Source: CAZJVD01 sp964549505 (GTDB lineage: Bacteria > Bdellovibrionota > UBA1018 > CAZJVD01). Taken from it: a stretch of DNA of 64,000 nucleotides. The notes below the pieces were generated by a model. The model saw only the letters and a program-made list of their open reading frames with translations, had not been told where the DNA came from and ran no database searches. The position numbers and the translations under genes are program-made. Location of the stretch: positions 62,001-126,000 of the forward strand of contig CAZJVD010000005.1 in assembly GCA_964549505.1 (NCBI GenBank). Direction: 5' to 3'. Positions 56,746 to 64,000 of the stretch are shown here, one piece after another; the stretch's first letter is position 1, and each line of letters begins with the position of its first letter.

Positions 56746-57612
56746 CTATTTGGCTTCTTGAGCCTTCGGCGTCGCGGCGACGTCGGCGTCAAATGCACTG
56801 CGCAGCACGTCCAGAACGGGCGCCGAAAGAGTCAGCGGTTTCCGAAGGTCGTTCCCGAACCGTCCACCGAGACCGCCCCACTGCCCTTCGCCAATCTCCA
56901 CCAACTGGCCCGATGTCATACCGGTAAACGTCTTTCCGAATTCGAGCTTTCCTTCGTAAACGACGACTTCAGCTTCCCCGAGCAGCGGTTCAAATTTCGC
57001 GATGAACTGTGTTCCACGGACGCCCATCACAGCGGCGCGCGTACGGATGCGAACCCATGCTTTTCCGGGACTGTCTTTCTTTACGGACCATAGGCACGCG
57101 CCCGACGTCAGTTCGTAAACGCCTTTTTCTGGGTCAGGTCTCGCTAAGAAGATTTTCGTTTTTTCTGCAAGCTTGACGCTTGTGTCTTTACCCAAGAAAA
57201 CGAGCGTAACTTTCGACTTTGGTCCCGTCTCGATCCAGCCTTCGGACGAAACGATCGAACTCGCCGTAAGAGCCTTGTCTTGAAAACGAACCTGTCCAAC
57301 GACGCCTTCGATGCGGGCAAACGGGTCCGCCGCCAGAACGGTCGCCCCCGTGACGAAAGCAGCACCTGAAAGCAGGAGAACTCTTGGGGTCCACAGGCGC
57401 CCTACCCACGACGTGCGCGTCCGCCGCCGTATCAGAGCCGGCTCGCCCAGCTTACCCTGCACACCGTGCTCGCCTGGATCACTACGTCGATCGTACCCAC
57501 CACATCCACCACGCCCACTACATCCACCACGCCCACTACATCCACCACGCCCACCACGCCCACCACGTCCACTACATCCAGCGCATCCACTACATCTATT
57601 GACCTGAAACAT
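56746..57612 (-). CDS. FecR-domain protein with Cys/Gly-rich repeat N-terminus
   Basis: The 288-residue protein has, from ATG 57612, a first about 40 residues of CSGRGG/RGG-type repeats encoded by an 18-base array. One membrane helix (about 77-95) follows, then a FecR domain (about 95-260: GVVGQVRFQDKALTASSIVSSEGWIETGPKSKVTLVFLGKDTSVKLAEKT and VRGTQFIAKFEPLLGEAEVVVYEGKLEF). FecR domains in deltaproteobacteria often stand alone as envelope proteins not linked to sigma factors; no sigma factor is adjacent. The Cys-rich repeats would be cytoplasmic. A downstream start just before the helix is possible, leaving the repeats untranslated. Confidence 0.75.
   Translation of the reverse strand: MFQVNRCSGCAGCSGRGGRGGRGGCSGRGGCSGRGGCGGYDRRSDPGEHGVQGKLGEPALIRRRTRTSWVGRLWTPRVLLLSGAAFVTGATVLAADPFARIEGVVGQVRFQDKALTASSIVSSEGWIETGPKSKVTLVFLGKDTSVKLAEKTKIFLARPDPEKGVYELTSGACLWSVKKDSPGKAWVRIRTRAAVMGVRGTQFIAKFEPLLGEAEVVVYEGKLEFGKTFTGMTSGQLVEIGEGQWGGLGGRFGNDLRKPLTLSAPVLDVLRSAFDADVAATPKAQEAK
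57496..57597. repeat. 18-base/9-base tandem repeat at the start of the fecR-domain gene
   Basis: About five 18-base units of type CATCCACCACGCCCACTA, some made of two 9-base halves, lie next to the start codon of the FecR-domain gene on the minus strand. They encode CSGRGG/CGG repeats in the annotated frame. Units differ by single bases. Confidence 0.85.
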
Positions 57613-57618
57613 TCTGCA

Positions 57619-57624
57619 ATTATA
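57619..57624 (-). promoter_or_regulatory. TATAAT box 6 bases before the fecR-domain gene ATG
   Basis: A perfect TATAAT (minus strand, 57624-57619) is 6 bases from ATG 57612, so transcription would begin at or within one base of the start codon (a leaderless message). No convincing -35 hexamer is visible. If this start is not used, the box is just fortuitous. Confidence 0.35.
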
Positions 57625-57765
57625 AGCCCTTCCGCCAATGATTCAGTGCGTCTTTTGCGTGCTATACTAGAGTCAACTTCCTGCCAGTTCGACCCGATAA
57701 GTAACTAGAAAAGTCAGGTGTTTTCCCGGGACTTTTTTGACATCCGGCTTTTGAGAGGAAAATTG

Positions 57766-58782
57766 GTGGCGAATCTCGGACAAGCGCGCAGCCTACGTGC
57801 GCGAACAATTCCGTTTCTAGCGAACATCGTGAGCGGCGTAGCCATGCTCTCGTGGGGTTGCGTCTCGCCCGAAGATCTTCGCAAGAGCACACTCAACGAA
57901 GCGCCGACTCATTTGATTCCGCTCGGTTCGGGCGAGAAGGCCGTCTCGATTATCTTCCTTGCGTCGAGCAGTGGAAGTTTTGACGTTCCGACAGCTTCCA
58001 CCGTCAATACTCCGGGATCAGGACTACAGATTCAGCGCATATTCCGTCCTAACGGAACCGAACTCGCATCCTATGCCGACACCGACTGGCCGAGCTGGGT
58101 TCCTTCTGTCGAAATCGGGATCTCCGGCCCAAACAACACCGCGGCTCCTCATCAAGACTGTGCTCGTTTTTCTTTACCGGCCGTGGACGGACTCGCAAAG
58201 TGTGACTTCAACGGCGACTCCGTCAAAGACGAAGACTGTGGCGGCCCTTCACGCTACCTCCGCGTGAGTGAACTCGACTGTGCCTCCGGATCAACGCTCG
58301 TCGGAAACGGCGGCGGATCGGACGGCGTCTATATTCGCGTAAGATTTGATCGGAATAACCTCAAGCCAACCGAAAACATCTTGGCGGTTCTCGAATACGC
58401 AGCCAGCGGTCTGAACAGCGCGCTCGCATCACCGCTCGGTTGTTTCGCCGGAGGTGCGTTCACACCGACGGGTACGGACTGTTCGGACCACAGTTACCAG
58501 GTCTTTTTGAAACGTTCGGCTTCGGACGTCGTCGCAAACTACGTGACGGTCGTCCCTCCCGTCACAGGTTTTGTAGACACCGCTAAAAAACGGGGTGGTT
58601 CAAAACCGCTCACGCGCGAGTTTCTGCTTCCGCTCGCATCAGACTCACAGCTTCAGTACCTGCAGATCTCGCGCATCAATGGATTGCCGCTCTCAGCGAC
58701 AGATTTCACCACACGTTGCGGATCGAACTCACCCTTCTGTGTGGGAATGGTTTTTTACAGACTTTTGTTGATCAGGATTTAA
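57766..58782 (+). CDS. Exported/lipoprotein-type protein sharing a C-terminal module with the kelch protein
   Basis: The 338-residue protein, from GTG 57766 (GAGAGG 7 bases upstream), has a signal segment (TIPFLANIVSGVAMLSWGC) with a Cys that could be lipidated, although W at -2 is atypical. The mature part contains many Cys (CARF, CDFNGDSVKDEDC, CFAGG, CGSNSPFC) and ends in a beta-rich module. Within it, YIRVRFDRNNLKPTENILAVLEY resembles DIDLDRDKLGPNENILLQLTL in the next gene, and LTREFLLPLASDSQLQYLQISRI resembles RQEQVLIPLSAFPEVDRIRIERY. Function unknown. It is 13 bases before the kelch gene; one operon is likely. Confidence 0.72.
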   Translation: MANLGQARSLRARTIPFLANIVSGVAMLSWGCVSPEDLRKSTLNEAPTHLIPLGSGEKAVSIIFLASSSGSFDVPTASTVNTPGSGLQIQRIFRPNGTELASYADTDWPSWVPSVEIGISGPNNTAAPHQDCARFSLPAVDGLAKCDFNGDSVKDEDCGGPSRYLRVSELDCASGSTLVGNGGGSDGVYIRVRFDRNNLKPTENILAVLEYAASGLNSALASPLGCFAGGAFTPTGTDCSDHSYQVFLKRSASDVVANYVTVVPPVTGFVDTAKKRGGSKPLTREFLLPLASDSQLQYLQISRINGLPLSATDFTTRCGSNSPFCVGMVFYRLLLIRI

Positions 58783-58795
58783 TCAGGCTTTTACG

Positions 58796-61700
58796 ATGAA
58801 CTGGAACGGACGAACAAAATCACAGCAGTTTCGAACGATCGACGACGCGAAGCCGGCGCGGGCGCATGCGCGTGCGGCGCCGAACCGAATAAATGCGGCG
58901 AACGCCGTCCACGCAGCCGTTCTGGCGCTCGCCTTTGCTCTGACACTCTCTCTGATTCTAGCGGGCTGTGCGGCCGACTATACAGACATCAACAAACTCA
59001 AAGCCAAGGCTCTCGGTAAGCTTTCGGCTCAAGCGCAACTCGAAGACGGTGTTCAAAACACAAAGATTCGTCTCCATCACACGGATTTTTATACGATCAC
59101 TGGCCCCAACGCTTACAACTGCGCAGGGGACATCAAACGCTTTTACGATTCGCTCGAAGGAAACGCGCTGGCTCCGACACAGTTAGCTGCCGATCTTGTG
59201 GACTCGTCGAGCACCATCAAACCTTCGTTCTTGAAAAACGTCTCGACCGATATCACCGACTCCAACTCAGGCGTCGTGGGAAACTTAGCTTACAGCTGCT
59301 CGTACGGAGATGGCCTGGGCGTCACACCCGCTTCAAATTGCGCCAGCTTTGACTTCGGAGCCATTGGTGGAATTCCAACATCACTCGGCGGAACACTTCT
59401 TATCCAAGGCGGAATCCGAGATCTCAACTACGCCAATACCGAAGACGGCACGAACGGGCAGATCTCCACTGTGGCTTGTGGTCCGTTGATTCCACAATCG
59501 CAGATCACGGGCGCTGACGAAGAAACCGGTGTCAATGCGTGTCCGACCGACTTCTACGCACTCGGCGTCGAGGTGCTGCCTCCGACTGCAGCCGGAACAA
59601 GCCTGGCACCAGGAGTCTCAGCACCCAACTCAAATCCTATCTCATCTTGGTTAAAGATGGACAGCAGCTCGACCACGCCTCAAGGCGGAACGGGCGGAGC
59701 CATGGTCTACAGCCAGCAGACAGCTCAAGCGATGCTTTTTGGTGGTTCCGCGCCGATCACAAGTTCTTCGTTCACAGATCCTCAATACGACACACGTGAC
59801 ACCTGGGTCTTCGATATGAAAACCCAAACGTGGATCAAGATCGCGACGCAATCGACAAGCGCCGCGAATGTCACCACAATGAAAGACTGCGGAAAGAGCA
59901 CGACCGCCAACTGCGGAAGTACGACGGCTTTGCTCGACGTTTCAAAAGATGTCGGCGGCCGTGCGGTGTTCGGCTATGTAGCGTCTCCGAACGTTTCATT
60001 ACAGTCGATGACATCCGACGGAACGGTTCTCGCAGCGCACATCGACCGCACACAGCGGATACTCGTCGCCGGAGGACTGCGCGGAATCGACGTGAGCAAC
60101 TCGGCGATCTATCACGACGATATTCACAAGTTCAATCCAACGTATGGACCAGAATTTGTCGACGTCGAAGATCAAGCAGCAGCAGCCGCTTCAGACCTCG
60201 TCACCCAATGGATGGACAGTTACCACACACAACTCATGAACGGTCGAAACACGTTCAACCCAACCACTGTCTGCACGAACGCCGAAAACAAGCGCGTTTT
60301 GGCTCACAAAGCGATCGGAACTGCACCCGTCGGCTCTACCGACTGCTCGTACACGAACGGAAATGTTTTCAACTTTGGTTCGGCGTTCACTCGTACCTTC
60401 GCGAGCGCTCTCGCACCGGGATCCATGCTCGTGCTCGGTGGATTCAGTTCGGCGTCGACCACAGGAGCTGCTGGTGCAGCCAACGGTGGTAACATGCAGT
60501 GGTTCGAGCGCCTCTACACGACCGACCCACTCGACATCACACCTTCCAATACCAGCAACTTTTCTGTGATTCCCACATTCAACTTTGATGACAACTCCGG
60601 CGGCGCCTCGTCGCTCGTGCAAGGCCAAGAACTCTCACCAGGACTTTGGAAACAACTCGGCGAAGGTGGCGGTAACACGATTCCGGACTGGGGAGGTAAC
60701 TCGATCGTCCCAGGCTTCGATTTGACCACGAACGAGTACGCGATCTTCGGCGGAACCAACTGCAAAAAGTACCTCGTCCCGACAAGCGGCGGTATTTGTC
60801 CGGGCACGGGTTCGACGACCGTTACGTTCAACAGCGTCGACCTATACTGGGATCTCGGAACATCCGTACCCGACAGCGCGGGAGCCGGTCTCGGGAACGG
60901 TCTAGCGACGATCACGGCGACCGCGATCGCAGCGGCTCCACCTCCTCCGCAAAAAGCCGGCATCGCTACCGCACGTGGGCTCGATGGAGGAAACAACGCC
61001 ATTCTTCTAGCTTGGGGTGGCACCAACGACGTCAATCTCAGCAACGTAACGGATCCGGCTATTTACTACTTGTATAACAACGCCGGAACACCAACTTGGG
61101 CGCAGGTCACACCCAACGCGCCTCGACCCACACCCGTCGTGAACGGCACGATGGTCTTCAGTCATGTGACGAAAAAGTTTTATCTCTTCGGCGGGCTACG
61201 CACGTCTCCAACGATCGCGAACTCATCTGAAACCTGGGAACTTTCCGTTTCGGGTACCTGTACATCCTCGGGAACATGCACCTTCACATGGAAACAACTC
61301 GACGGTACTGCAGGTCTCACGTGCTATCCGTCGTGCCCAGCTTCCCGACGCAGCCACGGTATGGTCGAAGTCAACTATAATGACCAGAACTCAGGCCAGA
61401 GCGAATACACAAGCTGCGATCAGAACGACGGATGCAGTTTCGGAATCTTCATGGAAGGTGGAACACAAGACGGTATTAGCGTTCTATCCGATCGCTGGAT
61501 GCTCGATCCGACGGCCAACGGAGGACGCGGCCACTGGCAGAAAATGGAAGATCTTCCTCCGCGACGACTGCATGCCATGACGACGCTCAGTTACTTTGTC
61601 CCGTCGCTGAACCGCTCAGTTCACCGAACGCTGATTTTTGGCGGAGAAACCGGCTTGCATAGCCCAGGACAAACAAGCGCCACGGGACAGGTCTTCGTAG

Positions 61701-63445
61701 CACCGACGTTGGGCGACACACATATGTTTGACCATGAGACACAAACGTGGACGCGCGTTCAGCTGCTGGGCATGGGCGTGCATGATGATGGCATCGACTA
61801 TGACTTTTCAGGCGACACGCGATCACATCGCGAGGTTCGCCAAACCTATCTTGTCAACGACACGGACACGAATCGCACCACACTTCGACAACTCAGTCCG
61901 CCGCCGCTCGCAGGTCACACGATGGTCACACGAACGTTTGGATCGGCTTCGTCTTCATCGACCAGTGCTGTCGAGCCGCTCGCTATTCCCGAAGTGTGGC
62001 TCGTCGGTGGCCGCAAAAAAGACGGTTCTTACGCAAAGCTGAACGAAGTCTGGAAGTTCTGCTCGGGAAGTACGGGAGAAGACTACGGCGAAGTGTTCAC
62101 ACTCGATTCGACTTCAGGAACCTATGTCGTCAGCAGTCAGGACTACACCACCAGCAAAGGTGTCTGTGACGCTTACGGCACGACTTCCAACCCGACATCG
62201 ACGAGCCCAAGTCGCACTGCCGAAGGTCGTTGGTTACGCAAAGTTCCTCTCAACAGTTCACTCGCCGCTATTCAAACGGACTTCTCCTTAGTTGCTGCGG
62301 ACGCTGTTGATCCATCGGCGACGTACTCGTATCTCGGAGCAGCGACGTACAATCCGGTCGAGGACCGCATGATCTTGGTCGGCGGACTTTCTCCTGGAGC
62401 CGTAAACGAACTCATCACCTCGTCAACAGCTCGAACGATCACGGGATACTCCGGCGGCAAGTTCAATGTCCTTGAGTACACGCCTCCGTCTCAGTCAATT
62501 ATTCCGCAAGGCACGGGTGGCAGCGGAGGCACACCTGACAATGTCGGTCTCGACGATGGTGATCGATCGCTGCTGCACGGAATTTGGACCCAAGCACAAC
62601 CCTGTTTCTCCACGTCGCAACCGACGGCTCGCTACGGTCATGCACTCGCCTACGATACGCTCAATCAACAGCTCATCTTAGTAGGTGGTTACGACGTCAA
62701 CGACAGCGACCTCACCTACACCCATATCTACAACACGACGTCGGGCGGAAGTGTCGACACGGCTGATGTCTGGGCTGCGAAGCGATACCGAACTGCTTCC
62801 GTCAGCGGGACAGACGCGACAACGAGTTACTGCTACGGCTGGCATCCGATCACGACGTACGGCAACCTCGTAGATACGGACGATCTCGTCATGCCGGACC
62901 ACGGCTTGAGCCATATGGCTTACGCCTTTGTCCCGAGCACGGGTTACAACACAGGTTATTACTCTGTGTTCGATGAAGCGTGCGTAAATGCAGGACCGAT
63001 TGCGTCTAATGACCCGAGTGTCTCCAAGCTTCTTGCCGGTGGCGTCGATATCGACCTCGATCGCGATAAACTGGGTCCGAACGAAAACATCTTGCTGCAG
63101 CTGACCCTCATGCCCCTTGGAGATCAGAACCGATCTCCCGATTCGACCATGTTTGATGAAGCCGAAGAGAGCGCCTTCCGTATCCATTTGATGTCGACAG
63201 GAAAAGACGAGGAAATTTTGAAACAAGTTTATCAGCCTCGTTACCTCACTTACACGGACGACCAAGCGTACCCAAAACTTATCGATACTCTTTCTGTTGT
63301 CTCCGTACCCACTGGAAAAATTCGCCAAGAACAGGTGCTAATTCCACTGAGCGCCTTCCCGGAAGTCGATCGCATTCGTATCGAACGGTACTCGGGATCG
63401 GCGATTTTGCTCGAAACGACGCTACATAAGATGGGGTACCGATGA
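58796..63445 (+). CDS. Giant kelch-type beta-propeller lipoprotein (1549 residues)
   Basis: After a signal ending in LILAGCAADYTD (lipobox LAGC, at about residue 58, a long leader) the protein has at least ten kelch-like blades. Each has a strand ending in GG: GAMVYSQQTAQAMLFGG, DRTQRILVAGG, NGTMVFSHVTKKFYLFGG, RRLHAMTTLSY with RTLIFGGETG, RYGHALAYDTLNQQLILVGG. A W-x-x-(M/L) after tyrosine or tryptophan-rich loops follows (HWQKMEDLPPRR, ETQTWTRV). The N-terminal about 240 residues and the C-terminal module (1440-1549) are beta-rich and outside the propeller. It likely sits on the outer membrane or surface, and could bind glycans or host structures. It is far larger than the usual 300-500 residue kelch proteins. 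Confidence 0.85.
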   Translation: MNWNGRTKSQQFRTIDDAKPARAHARAAPNRINAANAVHAAVLALAFALTLSLILAGCAADYTDINKLKAKALGKLSAQAQLEDGVQNTKIRLHHTDFYTITGPNAYNCAGDIKRFYDSLEGNALAPTQLAADLVDSSSTIKPSFLKNVSTDITDSNSGVVGNLAYSCSYGDGLGVTPASNCASFDFGAIGGIPTSLGGTLLIQGGIRDLNYANTEDGTNGQISTVACGPLIPQSQITGADEETGVNACPTDFYALGVEVLPPTAAGTSLAPGVSAPNSNPISSWLKMDSSSTTPQGGTGGAMVYSQQTAQAMLFGGSAPITSSSFTDPQYDTRDTWVFDMKTQTWIKIATQSTSAANVTTMKDCGKSTTANCGSTTALLDVSKDVGGRAVFGYVASPNVSLQSMTSDGTVLAAHIDRTQRILVAGGLRGIDVSNSAIYHDDIHKFNPTYGPEFVDVEDQAAAAASDLVTQWMDSYHTQLMNGRNTFNPTTVCTNAENKRVLAHKAIGTAPVGSTDCSYTNGNVFNFGSAFTRTFASALAPGSMLVLGGFSSASTTGAAGAANGGNMQWFERLYTTDPLDITPSNTSNFSVIPTFNFDDNSGGASSLVQGQELSPGLWKQLGEGGGNTIPDWGGNSIVPGFDLTTNEYAIFGGTNCKKYLVPTSGGICPGTGSTTVTFNSVDLYWDLGTSVPDSAGAGLGNGLATITATAIAAAPPPPQKAGIATARGLDGGNNAILLAWGGTNDVNLSNVTDPAIYYLYNNAGTPTWAQVTPNAPRPTPVVNGTMVFSHVTKKFYLFGGLRTSPTIANSSETWELSVSGTCTSSGTCTFTWKQLDGTAGLTCYPSCPASRRSHGMVEVNYNDQNSGQSEYTSCDQNDGCSFGIFMEGGTQDGISVLSDRWMLDPTANGGRGHWQKMEDLPPRRLHAMTTLSYFVPSLNRSVHRTLIFGGETGLHSPGQTSATGQVFVAPTLGDTHMFDHETQTWTRVQLLGMGVHDDGIDYDFSGDTRSHREVRQTYLVNDTDTNRTTLRQLSPPPLAGHTMVTRTFGSASSSSTSAVEPLAIPEVWLVGGRKKDGSYAKLNEVWKFCSGSTGEDYGEVFTLDSTSGTYVVSSQDYTTSKGVCDAYGTTSNPTSTSPSRTAEGRWLRKVPLNSSLAAIQTDFSLVAADAVDPSATYSYLGAATYNPVEDRMILVGGLSPGAVNELITSSTARTITGYSGGKFNVLEYTPPSQSIIPQGTGGSGGTPDNVGLDDGDRSLLHGIWTQAQPCFSTSQPTARYGHALAYDTLNQQLILVGGYDVNDSDLTYTHIYNTTSGGSVDTADVWAAKRYRTASVSGTDATTSYCYGWHPITTYGNLVDTDDLVMPDHGLSHMAYAFVPSTGYNTGYYSVFDEACVNAGPIASNDPSVSKLLAGGVDIDLDRDKLGPNENILLQLTLMPLGDQNRSPDSTMFDEAEESAFRIHLMSTGKDEEILKQVYQPRYLTYTDDQAYPKLIDTLSVVSVPTGKIRQEQVLIPLSAFPEVDRIRIERYSGSAILLETTLHKMGYR

Positions 63446-63591
63446 TGCCACTAAAAGCGTTCAGCTCACGTATAGCCCCTGGCCAGTGTCTAAGCCTTAG
63501 ACGGGCGAAAAAAGGCATTACGCCTTCGGGACAGGTTTTATCTGCTTTGGTCGCGGCAAGAACTTTGCTTTGTAGCATCTGGAGGGGAAGA

Positions 63592-64000
63592 GTGAACAAA
63601 GCGTTAATCGCAATCGCCCTTGGTGCTGCGCTCTCAGCGTGCACGAATAATGCGCTCAATGCTGCGCTCAAAAAAGGCAAATCAGGCCTTCCTGCGATCA
63701 GCCTTGGCAATCTCATGACGATCACCAATGTCGTGATCTCCAATAATTCGAGTTCAGATTTCGAGGTACTCGGTGCCGGCGACGATCCATTCGGACTGTG
63801 TATATCGGCAGGTGCGACCACTCTCTTTGGTCCAAGCGCCTGTAAGTGCGTTTACAACTATACCAATCCAACTAACAGCGCCGTTCAAGTTCAAGAGGAA
63901 GTCGACACGACCTATGTCGAATCGAAACTCGTCCGATGCAGCACAGCGACGATCTCAGCCGCTGGCGCCACATCGGTCGATGTCTCGGTGAAACTCACGG
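63592..64000 (+). CDS. Putative lipoprotein, runs off the right edge
   Basis: I read this from GTG 63592, which has a very good ribosome site (GGAGGGGAAGA). It gives NKALIAIALGAALSACTNNA, a short signal peptide with the lipobox LSAC, then about 115 residues of Ser/Thr/Asn-rich sequence (ITNVVISNNSSSDFEVLG, three Cys in CISAG, SACKC). The frame is open to base 64000. The same frame is open from ATG 63445, which overlaps the kelch stop (TGATG), so a 49-residue longer form cannot be excluded. It is probably the third gene of the kelch lipoprotein operon. No family recognised. Confidence 0.7.
   Translation, partial: MNKALIAIALGAALSACTNNALNAALKKGKSGLPAISLGNLMTITNVVISNNSSSDFEVLGAGDDPFGLCISAGATTLFGPSACKCVYNYTNPTNSAVQVQEEVDTTYVESKLVRCSTATISAAGATSVDVSVKLT

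Noticed and set aside
63279..63821. Minus-strand frame of 180 codons near the right edge
   Set aside because: It is antisense to the end of the kelch gene and to the start of a lipoprotein gene with a strong ribosome site.
1..64000. Insertion sequences, prophage, tRNA or rRNA genes
   Set aside because: I saw no transposase, integrase, phage structural gene, conserved rRNA segment or tRNA-like cloverleaf; a dedicated tRNA and IS scan was not possible here.

Overview
The window looks like chromosomal DNA of a gliding or predatory-type deltaproteobacterial relative, most likely Bdellovibrionota/Oligoflexia. The case rests on three things: many outer-membrane lipoproteins, a cluster resembling the Myxococcus/Bdellovibrio Agl-Glt gliding machinery including an AgmX/myxo_SS_tail-type C-terminal domain, and moderate base composition without the very high GC of myxobacteria. 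This assignment is inference. No rRNA, tRNA, phage gene, transposase or CRISPR array was recognised. Genes are dense, often overlap by 4 bases (ATGA/GTGA), and several convergent pairs overlap by 17-98 bases.

Layout. 1-8.9 kb: a FAD oxidoreductase/GcvT-family pair cut by the left edge, an inactive-looking carbonic anhydrase relative, an RGG-tailed protein, a kynureninase-like PLP enzyme, an OPT transporter, a rhodanese and a glycosyltransferase. 8.9-15.2 kb: two related lipoproteins, a Bcp peroxiredoxin with a histone-H1-like lysine tail, a PMT-like membrane protein, a HAAS-domain protein and an MFS pump. 15.2-18.5 kb: an envelope glycan operon (flippase, GT2, GT9). 18.5-24.4 kb: ion and Mg2+ transport (pfam07399-type antiporter, CorA, CNNM/CorC) around two ATP-grasp enzymes, including RimK with its retropepsin-like partner. 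24.5-27.2 kb: an S41 protease lipoprotein and a 2-Cys peroxiredoxin behind a perfect hairpin.

27.5-32.5 kb (minus strand) is an Fe-S assembly operon, sufU-sufB-iscA-like-apbC-nfu, ending in a truncated hemoglobin interrupted by tandem-repeat sequence. SufC, SufD and SufS are absent from the window. Ferrochelatase, two TPM-domain proteins and LemA follow. 36.1-47.2 kb is the most striking region. On the minus strand lie a GYF_2-PilZ protein and a 1386-residue exported TPR protein. Divergent from them is a six-gene operon: a repetitive secreted protein, a small exported protein, an FHA/TM/TonB-like-tail protein, one MotA/TolQ/ExbB and two TolR/ExbD proteins. This is the composition of an AglRQS-type proton-driven motor with GltG/GltJ-like connectors. 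47.4-50.6 kb holds three exported proteins of unknown function, 50.6-55.5 kb a complete livKHMGF transporter, and 55.6-56.3 kb a DedA protein. 56.7-64 kb holds a FecR-domain protein and three exported proteins or lipoproteins, one a 1549-residue kelch-type beta-propeller; the last gene runs off the right edge.

Two features recur. Short tandem repeats with units of 9, 12, 15 or 18 bases lie inside otherwise conserved enzymes and in spacers. Palindromes built on CTTGTNCCGGNACAAG occur as an inverted pair at 27.35-27.49 kb and as a cluster at 56.5 kb, like a REP/REPIN family.
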